Shown here in pieces: positions 43,079-52,950 of a DNA stretch of 64,000 nt; position 1 is the stretch's first letter, and every line of letters begins with the position of its first letter. The stretch covers positions 1 through 64,000 of the forward strand of contig JAENYO010000011.1 of assembly GCA_016841745.1 (NCBI GenBank), given 5' to 3'. Source of the DNA: Acetomicrobium hydrogeniformans. Its GTDB lineage: Bacteria > Synergistota > Synergistia > Synergistales > JAFGMB01. The notes beneath the pieces were generated by a model. That model ran no database searches. It saw only the letters and a program-made list of their open reading frames with translations, and was not told the origin of the DNA. A program made the translations under genes and the position numbers.

Positions 43079-43204
43079 TCTTTTACACCTCCATGAATTT
43101 TGTTCTTTCTTGAAAAATGTTGCCTTTATACTTTTACAACTCTTATGCCTGCTTTTTAAGGAAACACCTCCAGTCGTCAAAAAATGCCCCGTTATTTATT
43201 TTTG

Positions 43205-43217
43205 GTCGACAGTCGAC
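43205..43217. promoter_or_regulatory. GntR operator 1, upstream of dctP
   Basis: GTCGACAGTCGAC, a 13-bp palindrome centred on one base. The identical sequence occurs at 43959, and I saw it nowhere else in the window. It lies about 125 bases upstream of the dctP start, between dctP and the regulator gene. Confidence 0.75.
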
Positions 43218-43240
43218 TCTGTTTATGTTTATAAAAAGAA

Positions 43241-43921
43241 TCAACCCTCGGTTTTAATATTTTCAAGCCTTCTTGCAAAGAGACTCCAGGATCGGCTTTG
43301 TTTAAGTTTTTCGATCTCGCCTTTTTTCAGGAATTCCAGGATCTTGTAATGACCTCGAGCTGTTTCTTCCAGGTCTTTCTCATGGCTCAGATCGTCGAGC
43401 ATTCCAAGTTCAAGCTGATGGTATAGATCAGTAAGGATCTTTCTGGTTCGTGGTCTTTCCGCTTTCATCCATGTATGGTGGTGGAATTCTATGTCTTTTC
43501 TGAAGAAAGCCAGAACCTTTTCATCCGGTAGCATTTCAGATCGTGCAATTTCCACCATCTGGTCTATAAGGAGGGAAAGGTGGCTGTAATCAGTTTCTTG
43601 AAGGAGATCATTGTTAATCAGAGTCTCGTATATGTTTCCCTCGAGGAGATAACGCAGATCGTAAATTTCTTCTATAGCTTCGTCTGAAAGATCACACACG
43701 AAAGTTCCCCTGCGGGGAATTGAGGTTACCAGGCCCTGGCTCTCAAGGCGGCGCAACGCCTCCCTCACCGGGGCGCGGCTGATATTGAGCTTTTCTGCGA
43801 TCTCTGATTCAACGAGCTTATCTCCCTTCCTGTAGGTCTTGGAGACAAGGATCTGATTTCTCAGGTAGTTTATTACCTTGGAAGTGATCGTTTCATTCAG
43901 TGCGAGTTCGTTATAGCTCAT
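43241..43921 (-). CDS. GntR family regulator, FCD subfamily
   Basis: 226 residues, AAGGAGC 9 bases upstream. N-terminal winged helix (about 10-75: ..LVESEIAEKLNISRAPVREALRRLESQGLV) and an FCD all-helical ligand domain with the acid/His metal-binding pattern (DIEFHHHTWMKA). FCD regulators respond to organic acids. Encoded just upstream of the TRAP-lyase operon on the same strand and flanked by two identical operators, so it very likely represses itself and dctPQM-lyases until the substrate arrives. Confidence 0.93.
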   Translation of the reverse strand: MSYNELALNETITSKVINYLRNQILVSKTYRKGDKLVESEIAEKLNISRAPVREALRRLESQGLVTSIPRRGTFVCDLSDEAIEEIYDLRYLLEGNIYETLINNDLLQETDYSHLSLLIDQMVEIARSEMLPDEKVLAFFRKDIEFHHHTWMKAERPRTRKILTDLYHQLELGMLDDLSHEKDLEETARGHYKILEFLKKGEIEKLKQSRSWSLFARRLENIKTEG

Positions 43922-43958
43922 ATGCTTTCTGCTCCTTGTTAAAAAAGAAGTGATTACA

Positions 43959-43971
43959 GTCGACAGTCGAC
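43959..43971. promoter_or_regulatory. GntR operator 2, upstream of its own gene
   Basis: Second exact copy of GTCGACAGTCGAC, 38 bases upstream of the regulator start codon, consistent with autoregulation. Confidence 0.75.
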
Positions 43972-44132
43972 GACAATGGGATAATTCTATAATAACAGAA
44001 GGGGATTTACAATGTGGATAATAAATAAAATATACAGTATCCTAAGTGCAAAATAAGGGTCCCGGTCAGAAAATAAAGAAAGAAGTATGGGACTGTTTTT
44101 TCTCTCGGAAGAGGAATGGTCTGTCTGCTTTT

Positions 44133-44963
44133 TTACTCCAGCCACTGGGTGATATTTTCAAGGTATTTCCTGTGCAGTTTACTGGTGATGGGACCGGGTT
44201 TTCCTTTGCCTATGATAATTTCACCTATTCTTGTGACAGGAAGGATTTCCTTGATGGAGCCAGTTATAAAGGCTTCCCGGGCCTGAAGGAGCTCTTCCAT
44301 CAGGGGGCATCGTTCTTTAACATTGATATTTAATTCTGATGCTATGGATATTACAAGTTCCCTTGTAGTGCCTGCAAGGACCCTGTTAAGGGGAGCGGTT
44401 ATTAAACTGTCATTTCTGATCAGGAAAAAATTGCTATGGGAAGATTCCGTTATCTCTCCCTTTGGGGTGTAGAGGATCTCGAAGGCCTTCCTATCCTTTG
44501 ACTGGCTGGTGAAGGATATCATGTAATTAATGGATTTAGTGTGGGGCATGAACCTGTCTGCATCGATGGGTTGAAGGGCCACTCCTTCAGCATAACTTTC
44601 CGGGGCGGGTTTATGGGTTTCCTGGAAAATTATGAATAATCTTGGAGCAGTAAAAGTGAGGCTTTCCGGGTCAAATACATCTCCCCCTGTTATGTAGGGT
44701 CTTATAACAGCCTCTGAGTTCATTTTATCTATACCTTCCCTAATAATTGAGACCATTTCATCAAAGGTCAGGGGAAGGAAGATGCCAGATTCTATGGCAG
44801 ATTTCTCAAATCTGCGAAGGTGTGCGGTAAGCCTTATGGGACGTTTCAGATGGGTGCTTATAGAGTCGAAAACACCTACTCCTCGCTGGATGATCAGGTC
44901 CGTCAGGGGGAGAGCGGCTTCCTTAAGGGGAACAAAAGAACCGTTTATATAACAGAGATCCAT
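44133..44963 (-). CDS. Class IV PLP aminotransferase
   Basis: 276 residues, GGAGG 10 bases upstream. Fold type IV features: RGVGVFDSI near the N-terminus, the PLP lysine in PHTKSINYM (Lys143), the glutamate region [12 protein letters not shown] and the closing GSIKEILPV. The group includes branched-chain aminotransferase, D-amino acid aminotransferase and aminodeoxychorismate lyase; the length fits all three. With buk/ptb and BCAA-leader signals nearby, branched-chain amino acid transamination is attractive but unproven. It stands alone on the minus strand. Confidence 0.87.
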   Translation of the reverse strand: MDLCYINGSFVPLKEAALPLTDLIIQRGVGVFDSISTHLKRPIRLTAHLRRFEKSAIESGIFLPLTFDEMVSIIREGIDKMNSEAVIRPYITGGDVFDPESLTFTAPRLFIIFQETHKPAPESYAEGVALQPIDADRFMPHTKSINYMISFTSQSKDRKAFEILYTPKGEITESSHSNFFLIRNDSLITAPLNRVLAGTTRELVISIASELNINVKERCPLMEELLQAREAFITGSIKEILPVTRIGEIIIGKGKPGPITSKLHRKYLENITQWLE

Positions 44964-45266
44964 CAGTATTACGCCTCCATATGGCAGAATTGATCAGGCA
45001 ATTGTATCAGAAAAGGGATCCGGGAGCGATAGGTGGCTCTGGAGCCCGTACCTCGATTCGTCCCGGGTTTACGCTGCTGGTACTGTCAATGAGCGTCCTG
45101 GTAGGATATAATCTTTCTGGGAATGATCCCTTGCCGGAAGGTTTTCTTCGCTATTGTGCAGGGAGATTTCCCAAGGGTGGATGTTTCTGTTATTTCTTGC
45201 ATATTTCATCTATATTATTTGCGTTCTTGTGGAATATGATGATCTTTCTCGGGAGAAAGTCGCTAT
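44964..45266. other. Divergent intergenic region
   Basis: About 300 bases between the aminotransferase and the first HD-GYP gene. A 100-codon frame (44981..45283) exists, but its composition and lack of a ribosome site argue against a gene. No known RNA motif recognised. Confidence 0.35.
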
Positions 45267-47942
45267 ATGTTCATAATTCATGACCCAGTCAAGCGTCTTG
45301 CCCATGGCCTTTTTTCGGCTTCTACATTTGTCCTTCTTACGTTCATTATCCTTATCACCCCGTTGGAGGCGGAGGTTAAGGTCCCCCATGTCCTGATCCT
45401 TAATTCCTATTGTGAAATTTTCCCCTGGACCGAAAACCTTACGGACAGTATTATTTCCACCTTTAATGAGGGGAAATTCAGGGCCGAACTCATTGTTGAA
45501 TTCATGGACAGCAAAAGGTTTGCCTATTCCGGTTATATGGAACGGCTGGCAGAGGTCTATGCCAAGAAATACCGCAACGCCGAATTTAAACTTATAATTG
45601 CCACTGATGATAACGCCGTTCGCTTCCTTTCTCTTTTTGGAGAGGTCCTTTTTCCTGGAGTTTCTGTTGTATTCCTTGGAGTAAATGACAGAACTTTTGT
45701 AAGGGAAGGTAATTTCCCCAATATGACCGGCCTTATAGAAAACATTGATATCAGGGGAACTGTTGAGCTAGCCCTTTCCCTTCATCCTTTGACCCGAAAA
45801 CTGGTTCTGATAAGTGACTCTACCAGAACCGGGATTAATCATATCCACAGGTTCAGAGAACAAATCCATACCCTCCCGAAAGGTCTGGAGATCATCGAAC
45901 TTATTGGTCTTGAAAGGGCAGATCTTGAAGGACGGCTCAAGGGTCTTGACAAGGACAGTGTGGTCCTTTTCTTCTCTTATTACAGAGATTCCAGTGGAAA
46001 CGGCTATTTCCCGAAACAGATTCAGGAAATTCTTAAAGCAGCTGGGTCAGTTCCCGTATATTCCTTCTGGGATTATCTGGTATCCCCTCCAGATGGCGCC
46101 ATATTGGGCGGCAAGACCATATCTTCCACCTCCCATGGCCGTGAGGCTGCCAGAACAGCCATATCGATCCTCAGCGGAAAGACATTATCTGAAATTCCCA
46201 TTGAATGGGATGGGCCTGAAACACATCCTTCCTTTAACTATAAGCTTCTTAAAGAGAATGGTATTCAAGAAAAGGATCTTCCTGAGACCTCGCAAATCTA
46301 CAATATTCCCCAGTCTGTTTTTTTCGAGCATGGAAAGGTTATTCTTGCCAATATGGGATTCCTGCTGTTTCTGGTCATTTTGGTTTTCTACCTGGCCATG
46401 AACGTTTATTCCAGGAAGAAGACAGAAAAAGCTTTGTCGAGAGAAAAGAAGTACTGGGAGAGCCTTTTCGAATATTCTCCGGAGGCTATCGTCTGCTCTG
46501 ATTCAAAGGGAATACTGAAAAGATCCAACAAGAAGTTCCATGAACTTTTTGGATACCAGGAGAAAGAGATAATCGGTAAATCTCTTGACGGTCTTTTTGC
46601 CAGATCCAGAGAACAGTTCAGGGAAGCTACGACATTAAGCCGGACCATGAGTGAGGGAAAGAGAGTAGGTATGGAAACAACCCGAATGGCAAAGGATGGA
46701 AGCAATATCCCTGTATTGATGATGGGACTTCCCCTTACCATAGGTGGTAAGCACATGGCCGATTTCTGTATTTACAGGGACATAACGGATCAGAAAAGAT
46801 CCGAAGAGGAACTCAAACATCGGCTGAGATTTGAGGAAGTCCTTTCAAGGGTTTCTTCAAAACTTGTTTTTGTGAAAAACGTGGACAGGGTAGTTCTGGA
46901 AGTAATGGAGGAATTAAGAATATTTCTGGGATGCTCTTATATCGGACTGGCGAGAATAGACAGGCCTTCAGGATCCGTTAACATAACCCATGAAGCCTAT
47001 CAGGAAGACGTGCTTCCCTTTAAAGTAAGGAATACACCTCTCAATAACATATCTGGTGTAATGAGGGATCTACGGACCATGGGAGAATTTATGCTTGAGG
47101 ATATCTCATCCCGCAGCATAGTTGATCCTTTTATCAGCACAATTACTGAAAAACGAGATAGCCGGTCTCTTTTGATCCTTCCTCTTCACATGAAAAAGGA
47201 TCTTGAAGGAATGCTGATATTTGAAAACCTCTGGATCGGTAAACACTGGAATGATTACGATATAAGCCTTCTGCAGACCTTCAGTGACATTTTGGGAGAA
47301 TCCTTCAGGAGAGTATCTTCCTCTGAAAAACTCCAGTCCACCATGACCGATCTGAAACGAGCCTTTGAAGGTACCTTCAGCACCATGACCAAGATACTCG
47401 AAATTAAAGATCCTTATACAGCTGGTCATCAGCAGAAAGTTACACAGCTTGCTAAAGCCATAGCCCTGGAGATGAACCTTCCTGGAGACCGGGTGGATGC
47501 TGTATATTACGCTTCCCTCGTCCATGATATTGGCAAGATCAACATTCCCAGCGAGATATTGAGCAAACCTGTAAAACTGACGGACATTGAGTTTTCTCTT
47601 ATCAAAAACCATACAACCTATGGCTGGGAGATCCTCGACAACATATTTTTCCCATGGCCCATTTCGGATATTGTCCTTCAGCACCATGAGAGACTTGACG
47701 GGTCAGGGTATCCCAAAGGTCTGAATGGTCGAGAAATACTTCTTGAGGCCAGAATAATTACCGTGGCAGATGTAGTAGAGGCCATGGCATCGGATCGGCC
47801 CTATCGTCCGAGCCTTGGAATAGAAAAAGCCCTGGAAGAAATAGAGAAGAACAGCGGTCGATGGTATATGCCTGAGGCCGTAAGGGCCTGTATAACCCTT
47901 TTCAGGGAAAAGGGTTTTATTTTCAAGGAGCCTTCACAATGA
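45267..47942 (+). CDS. Membrane sensor HD-GYP protein (SBP-PAS-GAF-HD-GYP), copy 1
   Basis: 891 residues. N-terminal signal/anchor, then a periplasmic region (about 35-335) of the ABC-substrate-binding type (VPHVLILNSYCEIFPWTENLTDSI, ..FMDSKRF), a membrane helix (about 350-373), PAS (about 395-500), GAF (about 520-680) and C-terminal HD-GYP (about 705-880) with SLVHDIGKI and HHERLDGSGYPKGL. HD-GYP domains degrade cyclic di-GMP or related dinucleotides. The protein would sense a solute outside and change second-messenger level inside. Its TGA overlaps the ATG of a full-length paralogue (ATGA). Confidence 0.9.
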   Translation: MFIIHDPVKRLAHGLFSASTFVLLTFIILITPLEAEVKVPHVLILNSYCEIFPWTENLTDSIISTFNEGKFRAELIVEFMDSKRFAYSGYMERLAEVYAKKYRNAEFKLIIATDDNAVRFLSLFGEVLFPGVSVVFLGVNDRTFVREGNFPNMTGLIENIDIRGTVELALSLHPLTRKLVLISDSTRTGINHIHRFREQIHTLPKGLEIIELIGLERADLEGRLKGLDKDSVVLFFSYYRDSSGNGYFPKQIQEILKAAGSVPVYSFWDYLVSPPDGAILGGKTISSTSHGREAARTAISILSGKTLSEIPIEWDGPETHPSFNYKLLKENGIQEKDLPETSQIYNIPQSVFFEHGKVILANMGFLLFLVILVFYLAMNVYSRKKTEKALSREKKYWESLFEYSPEAIVCSDSKGILKRSNKKFHELFGYQEKEIIGKSLDGLFARSREQFREATTLSRTMSEGKRVGMETTRMAKDGSNIPVLMMGLPLTIGGKHMADFCIYRDITDQKRSEEELKHRLRFEEVLSRVSSKLVFVKNVDRVVLEVMEELRIFLGCSYIGLARIDRPSGSVNITHEAYQEDVLPFKVRNTPLNNISGVMRDLRTMGEFMLEDISSRSIVDPFISTITEKRDSRSLLILPLHMKKDLEGMLIFENLWIGKHWNDYDISLLQTFSDILGESFRRVSSSEKLQSTMTDLKRAFEGTFSTMTKILEIKDPYTAGHQQKVTQLAKAIALEMNLPGDRVDAVYYASLVHDIGKINIPSEILSKPVKLTDIEFSLIKNHTTYGWEILDNIFFPWPISDIVLQHHERLDGSGYPKGLNGREILLEARIITVADVVEAMASDRPYRPSLGIEKALEEIEKNSGRWYMPEAVRACITLFREKGFIFKEPSQ

Positions 47943-50617
47943 ACAGGACTAGTCTGAAGTTATTTTCAAATGCTCTACCGGTCAGACTGACTTCTCTCGT
48001 CCTTTTCCTTTGCATTGCCAGTCTTCTTCTGTTTCCTCTTTCTACGCCATCAAGGGGGAATGAAGGGGAAAAGGTCCTTATTATTCATTCCTATCACAGG
48101 GGCTATCAATGGACGGACAGTCTTAACAAGTGGATAGTAAATACGATCACAGAGGAGAGGCCTTCCACAGATTTTTACGTGGAATATATGGATACAAAAC
48201 GTTACTACACCCATGGTTTCCTCTTTGATCTTGCCATGATCTACAAACAGAAGTATATGTCCATAGACCTGGATCTTGTAATCTGTACGGATGATAATGC
48301 ATATAAGCTTATGCAGTATTATGGAGCGAACCTTTTTCCGGGAGTTCCGGTTGTCTTTTGCGGAGTGAACGACCCCTTTCTTGTGCAAAGACAGGCCATA
48401 GAGACCCGAACCGGGTTGATGCAGACGCCGGCCAGCATGGAAACGGTTCTTCTGGCCCTCGGAATTCAGCCTGAAACAAGGAACATCGCCCTTCTCTATG
48501 ATTCGACAGGCACGGCCCTTGAGAACAAGAATAATTTCTTCAAGAAGATTTCCGAACTACCAGAGAATCTGACAATTATCGAGATCTCCCAGATGAAGGA
48601 AGCGGATCTCAAATACAAACTGTCAAGCCTTCCAGCGAAAACGGTGATACTTCTTTTGGGTTACTGGAGATCCAGTGAAGGAATTTTCTACAATCCTTTA
48701 AGTCTCATGGAACTCATAAAAGGAGCCTGTGATCTTCCTGTATATTCCATGCTGGGATTTATGACAAAGGAATGTGGCGCCCTTGGGGGGAAGGCTGACT
48801 TCGGGAATGAACATGGAACTATTGCCGCAAGGATGGCTTTAAGGCTTCTTCAGGGAGAATCCGTGGAGAACATTCCTGTCATCTGGGAAGGGCCTTCAAA
48901 ATATGTCTTTAACTATGATGAGCTTATGCGTTTTGGAATAGATCCGAAGAGGCTTCCCCGCGACAGTATTATCTTTAACAGGCCGGAGAACTTTTTTGAG
49001 CGTTACCGCCAGATCATAGTAATCAACATTCTTATTATCCTTGTGCTTCTATTTATGGCAGGGTATCTGTACGCAAATGTTCACAGTAGGAAAAAGGCAG
49101 AAAGGGAACTTCTGAGGGAGAAGGAATTCATGGAGCAGCTTTTTGAAAATTCTCCTGAAGGGATAGTCCTTGTTGACAGTGAAGACAAGGTACTCAGGGC
49201 AAACAAGGAAATGGCCAGGCTATTCAAATACCGCATGAAAGATATTATTGGTGCCAGGATTAACACTATTGTAGCTGGAAATCCGGAAATGATAGAGGAA
49301 GCCAGACGTTTTTCCAACCGTTCACTGGCAGGGCATGAATTTATGGTTGAAACGGTGAGGCAGAGATCCGATGGAACAGAGTTCCCCGTTTCTATCTGCG
49401 GGATGCCCTTTGAAGTTGATGGAGAAATGGTGGTTTACGGAATTTACAGGGATATCAGCGAGAGAAAAAGAGCTGAGGAAAAGCTAAAAAAAAGACTGAA
49501 CTTTGAAGAGTTTATCTCAAAAATCTCTTCCAGAATGGTATTCGAGAGTAACCTGGAAAATGTGTTGAATGAAAGCCTTGTGAATCTGTGTGGAATAATA
49601 AATGCTGCAAGGGGACACATAGTATTTTTTGAGAACGATCATTCCCAGTTTAATGCGATCAGGGAATGGACCTTCCATTATGACAATATCCTTAATCAGG
49701 ACAAGTGGCTTTCAGCCAATATGGATTTCCAATGGATGATAGACCACCTCAGGGAATTTGGTCAGATAATTGCTGAGGATATGAGCTCTTTCAAAGCTAT
49801 TTCTGAAGAGGATAGAATTGTACTTACCAATGATCTTAATACCTCTGCTCTTATAGCTCTTCCTTTTTATAGAGAGGAGAAGCTTAATGGCTTTATAGGA
49901 ATTTACGATCCATGGCCAGAACAGGTATGGAACAGCCAGGATATTAACCTCCTGAGAACATACAGGGATATTGTGGGGGAAGCTTTTCTCAGGAAAGAGT
50001 CCGAAGAAAAACTTCAGAAAAGCCTTGAGTCCCTGAAACGAACCTTCGAAGGCACCATAGATTCCGTAGGAAAGATTCTGGAAGTGCGTGATCCCTATAC
50101 TTCAGGGCACCAGCGCCGGGTGGCACATCTGGCCGTAGCCATAGCAAATGAACTTGAGCTTGAGGAGGATCGTATCACTGGCCTCTATTACGCTGCCCTT
50201 GTTCATGACATAGGAAAGATCAATGTGCCAAGCGAGATACTCAGTAAGCCCGACAGGCTAACACCGATTGAAGAAGCTCTTGTAAAACATCATTGTAATT
50301 ATGGCTGGGAAATACTGGAAAAAGTTGACTTTCCATGGCCTGTTGCGGAGATGGTGCTGCAGCATCATGAACATTTTGACGGATCAGGCTATCCCAGGGG
50401 GCTGCAGGGTGATGAGATCCTTATAGAAGCCAGGATTCTCACAGTTGCAGATATGGTGGAAGCCATGTCCTCCGATAGGCCTTATCGGCCAGCTCTTGGG
50501 CTGGATATGGCCCTGGAGAATATAACACGTTTCAGCGGGATCCTGTACGACCCCCAGGTTTCAAAGATCTGCCTGTCCCTTTTCAGGGAGAAGGGTTTTG
50601 AACTCAAAGATAAATAG
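47939..50617 (+). CDS. Membrane sensor HD-GYP protein, copy 2
   Basis: 892 residues, translationally coupled to copy 1 by a 4-base overlap. Same order: signal peptide, periplasmic substrate-binding-like domain (EKVLIIHSYHRGYQWTDSLNKWI), membrane helix (about 360-380), PAS, GAF and HD-GYP (LVHDIGKINVPSEIL; HHEHFDGSGYPRGL). The periplasmic parts differ clearly between copies while the HD-GYP parts are close, so the pair probably arose by tandem duplication and then specialised for different ligands. Catalytic motifs are intact in both. Confidence 0.9.
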   Translation: MNRTSLKLFSNALPVRLTSLVLFLCIASLLLFPLSTPSRGNEGEKVLIIHSYHRGYQWTDSLNKWIVNTITEERPSTDFYVEYMDTKRYYTHGFLFDLAMIYKQKYMSIDLDLVICTDDNAYKLMQYYGANLFPGVPVVFCGVNDPFLVQRQAIETRTGLMQTPASMETVLLALGIQPETRNIALLYDSTGTALENKNNFFKKISELPENLTIIEISQMKEADLKYKLSSLPAKTVILLLGYWRSSEGIFYNPLSLMELIKGACDLPVYSMLGFMTKECGALGGKADFGNEHGTIAARMALRLLQGESVENIPVIWEGPSKYVFNYDELMRFGIDPKRLPRDSIIFNRPENFFERYRQIIVINILIILVLLFMAGYLYANVHSRKKAERELLREKEFMEQLFENSPEGIVLVDSEDKVLRANKEMARLFKYRMKDIIGARINTIVAGNPEMIEEARRFSNRSLAGHEFMVETVRQRSDGTEFPVSICGMPFEVDGEMVVYGIYRDISERKRAEEKLKKRLNFEEFISKISSRMVFESNLENVLNESLVNLCGIINAARGHIVFFENDHSQFNAIREWTFHYDNILNQDKWLSANMDFQWMIDHLREFGQIIAEDMSSFKAISEEDRIVLTNDLNTSALIALPFYREEKLNGFIGIYDPWPEQVWNSQDINLLRTYRDIVGEAFLRKESEEKLQKSLESLKRTFEGTIDSVGKILEVRDPYTSGHQRRVAHLAVAIANELELEEDRITGLYYAALVHDIGKINVPSEILSKPDRLTPIEEALVKHHCNYGWEILEKVDFPWPVAEMVLQHHEHFDGSGYPRGLQGDEILIEARILTVADMVEAMSSDRPYRPALGLDMALENITRFSGILYDPQVSKICLSLFREKGFELKDK

Positions 50618-50831
50618 AATAGGATCTTACCTTTATTTCCGGCGAGATGGATTCCACCTTCTTCTATAGGAAAAACAGGCCGGTTATCCCCTTGTGCAGG
50701 CTCCATTGATTCTTTCTCGGTTTCAAACATTCTATAATGTATAATACTGTAAGTATAAAAGAGAAGAAATATAATATTTTAAGGATATATTAATATAATT
50801 CAAACAATTCGTTTTAAGGAGGGGGAATTTT

Positions 50832-51917
50832 ATGGCCAGGGAGATATTAGCCATAAATCCGGGTTCTACAAGTACCAAGATCGCGTGGTTCAGGGATGAA
50901 GAAGAGGCATGGAGAGAGACGGTACGCCATGATCCTGAAGAAGTGGCCCGATTTGAACATGTAGCTGATCAGTACGCCTTCAGACTTGAGACCATTGAAG
51001 AAGCAGTGGGCAAGCATGGTGTTTCCATGGATTCACTTGATGCGGTCGTAGGAAGGGGAGGCGTATTTGACCCCATTCCAGGCGGAACCTATGAAGTGGA
51101 TGAAACTCTTATTGCCAGGGCTAAAGTGGGGAAACCATGGGATCATGCATCCAACCTGGGATGTATCCTTGCTAATGCAATCGCTGATCCCAGAGGGATC
51201 CGTGCGTTCATAGTGGACCCAGTGGCGGTGGATGAAATGGACCCCATGGCCAAGCTGACTGGCCTTCCCGAACTTCCCAAACATTCGCTTTCCCATGCCC
51301 TTAATATAAAGGCCACTGTAAGAATGGCTGCCAAGGATCTTGAAAAGGACTGGAAGGACCTGAACTTTGTAGTAGTACATCTTGGAGGAGGCATCAGTAT
51401 ATGTGCCCATGCCAGGGGTAAAATGGTAGACCTTAACAGCGGTAACGATTTCGGCCCCTTTTCACCGGAGAGAACTGGTGGTCTCCCTGCAGGTGATCTC
51501 GCAAGAAAATGTTATTCCGGTGAATTCAACCAGAAGGATATGCTTAAGGAACTGGTCGGAAAGGGCGGAGTGATGGCCTATCTGGGGACCAGTGACATGA
51601 GAGAAGTCAAGAACAGGATAGATGGTGGTGATAAGGAAGCTGAAGCAGTGGTAAGGGCCATGGCTTTCCAGATCGCCAAGGAGATAGGAGCCCAGGCCAC
51701 CTCGATTGCAGGTAATGTTGATGCCATCCTTGTAACCGGAGGTGTCGCATACTATGATGAACTTGTGGCTATGATCCAGGAAAGGGTTCAATGGATAGCC
51801 CCGGTTCTCAGGTATCCCGGAGAGGATGAGATGAGGCCCCTTGCCATGGGCGGTCTTCGAGTCCTGAAGGGGGAAGAAACCCCTCAGAAATATGGGGATT
51901 ACCAGAAGGGGGAATAG
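50832..51917 (+). CDS. buk: Butyrate kinase 1
   Basis: 361 residues, GGAGGGGG upstream. Acetate/butyrate kinase fold (ASKHA): ILAINPGSTSTKIAWF, VVGRGGVFDPIPGGTYEV, VVHLGGGISICAHARGKMVD and GGLPAGDLA. It makes ATP and a short-chain acid from an acyl phosphate. Four bases before ptb1. Together with the second pair downstream it fits fermentation of amino acids to butyrate or branched-chain acids. Confidence 0.93.
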   Translation: MAREILAINPGSTSTKIAWFRDEEEAWRETVRHDPEEVARFEHVADQYAFRLETIEEAVGKHGVSMDSLDAVVGRGGVFDPIPGGTYEVDETLIARAKVGKPWDHASNLGCILANAIADPRGIRAFIVDPVAVDEMDPMAKLTGLPELPKHSLSHALNIKATVRMAAKDLEKDWKDLNFVVVHLGGGISICAHARGKMVDLNSGNDFGPFSPERTGGLPAGDLARKCYSGEFNQKDMLKELVGKGGVMAYLGTSDMREVKNRIDGGDKEAEAVVRAMAFQIAKEIGAQATSIAGNVDAILVTGGVAYYDELVAMIQERVQWIAPVLRYPGEDEMRPLAMGGLRVLKGEETPQKYGDYQKGE

Positions 51918-51920
51918 CTT

Positions 51921-52826
51921 ATGTCTCTGAAGAAACTGGATTTCCTTTTTGAAAAGTGCAAAGAAGGCTGCCATGTTAATCTTGCTGTAGCCTGTCCCCA
52001 CGGCACGGATGCCCTGGGTGCGGTCTGCAGGGCCCATCATGATGGTCTTGTCAACGGTATCCTTGTAGGAGATCCTGAAAGAATGAAGAGAATGGCTGAT
52101 GAACAGGGCTATGATCTGTCAGGTCTTGAAATCGTAGAAGAGAAAAACGATTATATTGCAGCTGAAAGAGCAGTCAGGATGGTGTCTGCCGGAGAAGCTG
52201 ACCTTCTGATGAAAGGTCTTGTAAAGACAGCTGCTCTCCTGAAGGCCGTCCTTAACAAAGAGTGGGGGATGAGAACAGGTTCCCTTCTTTCTCACCTTCT
52301 CCTTTTCGAAGTGCCCCTTCTTGACTACCGGGTCTTCGGTCTGGCTGATGCGGGGATGAACATCTATCCCGATCTGAACGCAAAGGCTGGCATAATAGAT
52401 AATTCCGTTGAATGTTTTCATAAGCTTGGAGTGGAGAACCCCAGGGTGGCAGTCCTTGCGGCAGTTGAGGCTGTTAATTCCGACATGCCCTGCACAATTG
52501 ATGCGGCAGCACTTACGCAGATGAACCGCAGGGGGCAGATAAAGGGCTGTACCGTGGACGGACCCTTTGCCCTTGACAATGCAGTGAGTTTTGAATCCGC
52601 CAGGATCAAGGGTATAGATTCTCCCGTTGCAGGAAATGCGGATCTGCTCCTTGTTCCTGATATAGAGGCCGGGAATATACTGGCCAAGGTGGTTCTTTAC
52701 ATGGTCAAGGCTAGAGGAGCTGGAGTGGTCCTTGGTGCAAGCCGGCCCATTGTTATGACAAGCCGCTTCGATTCCATGGAGACCAAGCTTGCTTCCATAG
52801 CCCTTGGAGCGACACTGGCAAAATAA
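51921..52826 (+). CDS. ptb: Phosphate butyryltransferase 1
   Basis: 301 residues. Family pattern: GILVGDPERM, ADLLMKGLVKTAALLKAVLNKE, FGLADAGMNIYPDLNAKAGII, AVEAVNSDMPCTIDAAALTQM and VLGASRPIVMTSR. It exchanges CoA for phosphate on butyryl- or branched acyl-CoA and hands the acyl phosphate to butyrate kinase. Co-transcribed with buk1. Confidence 0.92.
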   Translation: MSLKKLDFLFEKCKEGCHVNLAVACPHGTDALGAVCRAHHDGLVNGILVGDPERMKRMADEQGYDLSGLEIVEEKNDYIAAERAVRMVSAGEADLLMKGLVKTAALLKAVLNKEWGMRTGSLLSHLLLFEVPLLDYRVFGLADAGMNIYPDLNAKAGIIDNSVECFHKLGVENPRVAVLAAVEAVNSDMPCTIDAAALTQMNRRGQIKGCTVDGPFALDNAVSFESARIKGIDSPVAGNADLLLVPDIEAGNILAKVVLYMVKARGAGVVLGASRPIVMTSRFDSMETKLASIALGATLAK

Positions 52827-52950
52827 GAAGGGTTTTTCCATTCTGTATAATGTATTTGCCTTTTTCCATTTCATGGGGTAACCTTTGAAAGGTTTGTGAA
52901 AAAAGGCCGTAATTTGAAATTTTATATAATCTTAGGGAGGTTTTTCAGGT

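Noticed and set aside
44981-45283. 100-codon plus-strand ORF before the first HD-GYP gene
   Set aside because: No ribosome site, overlaps the next start, and no recognisable domain.
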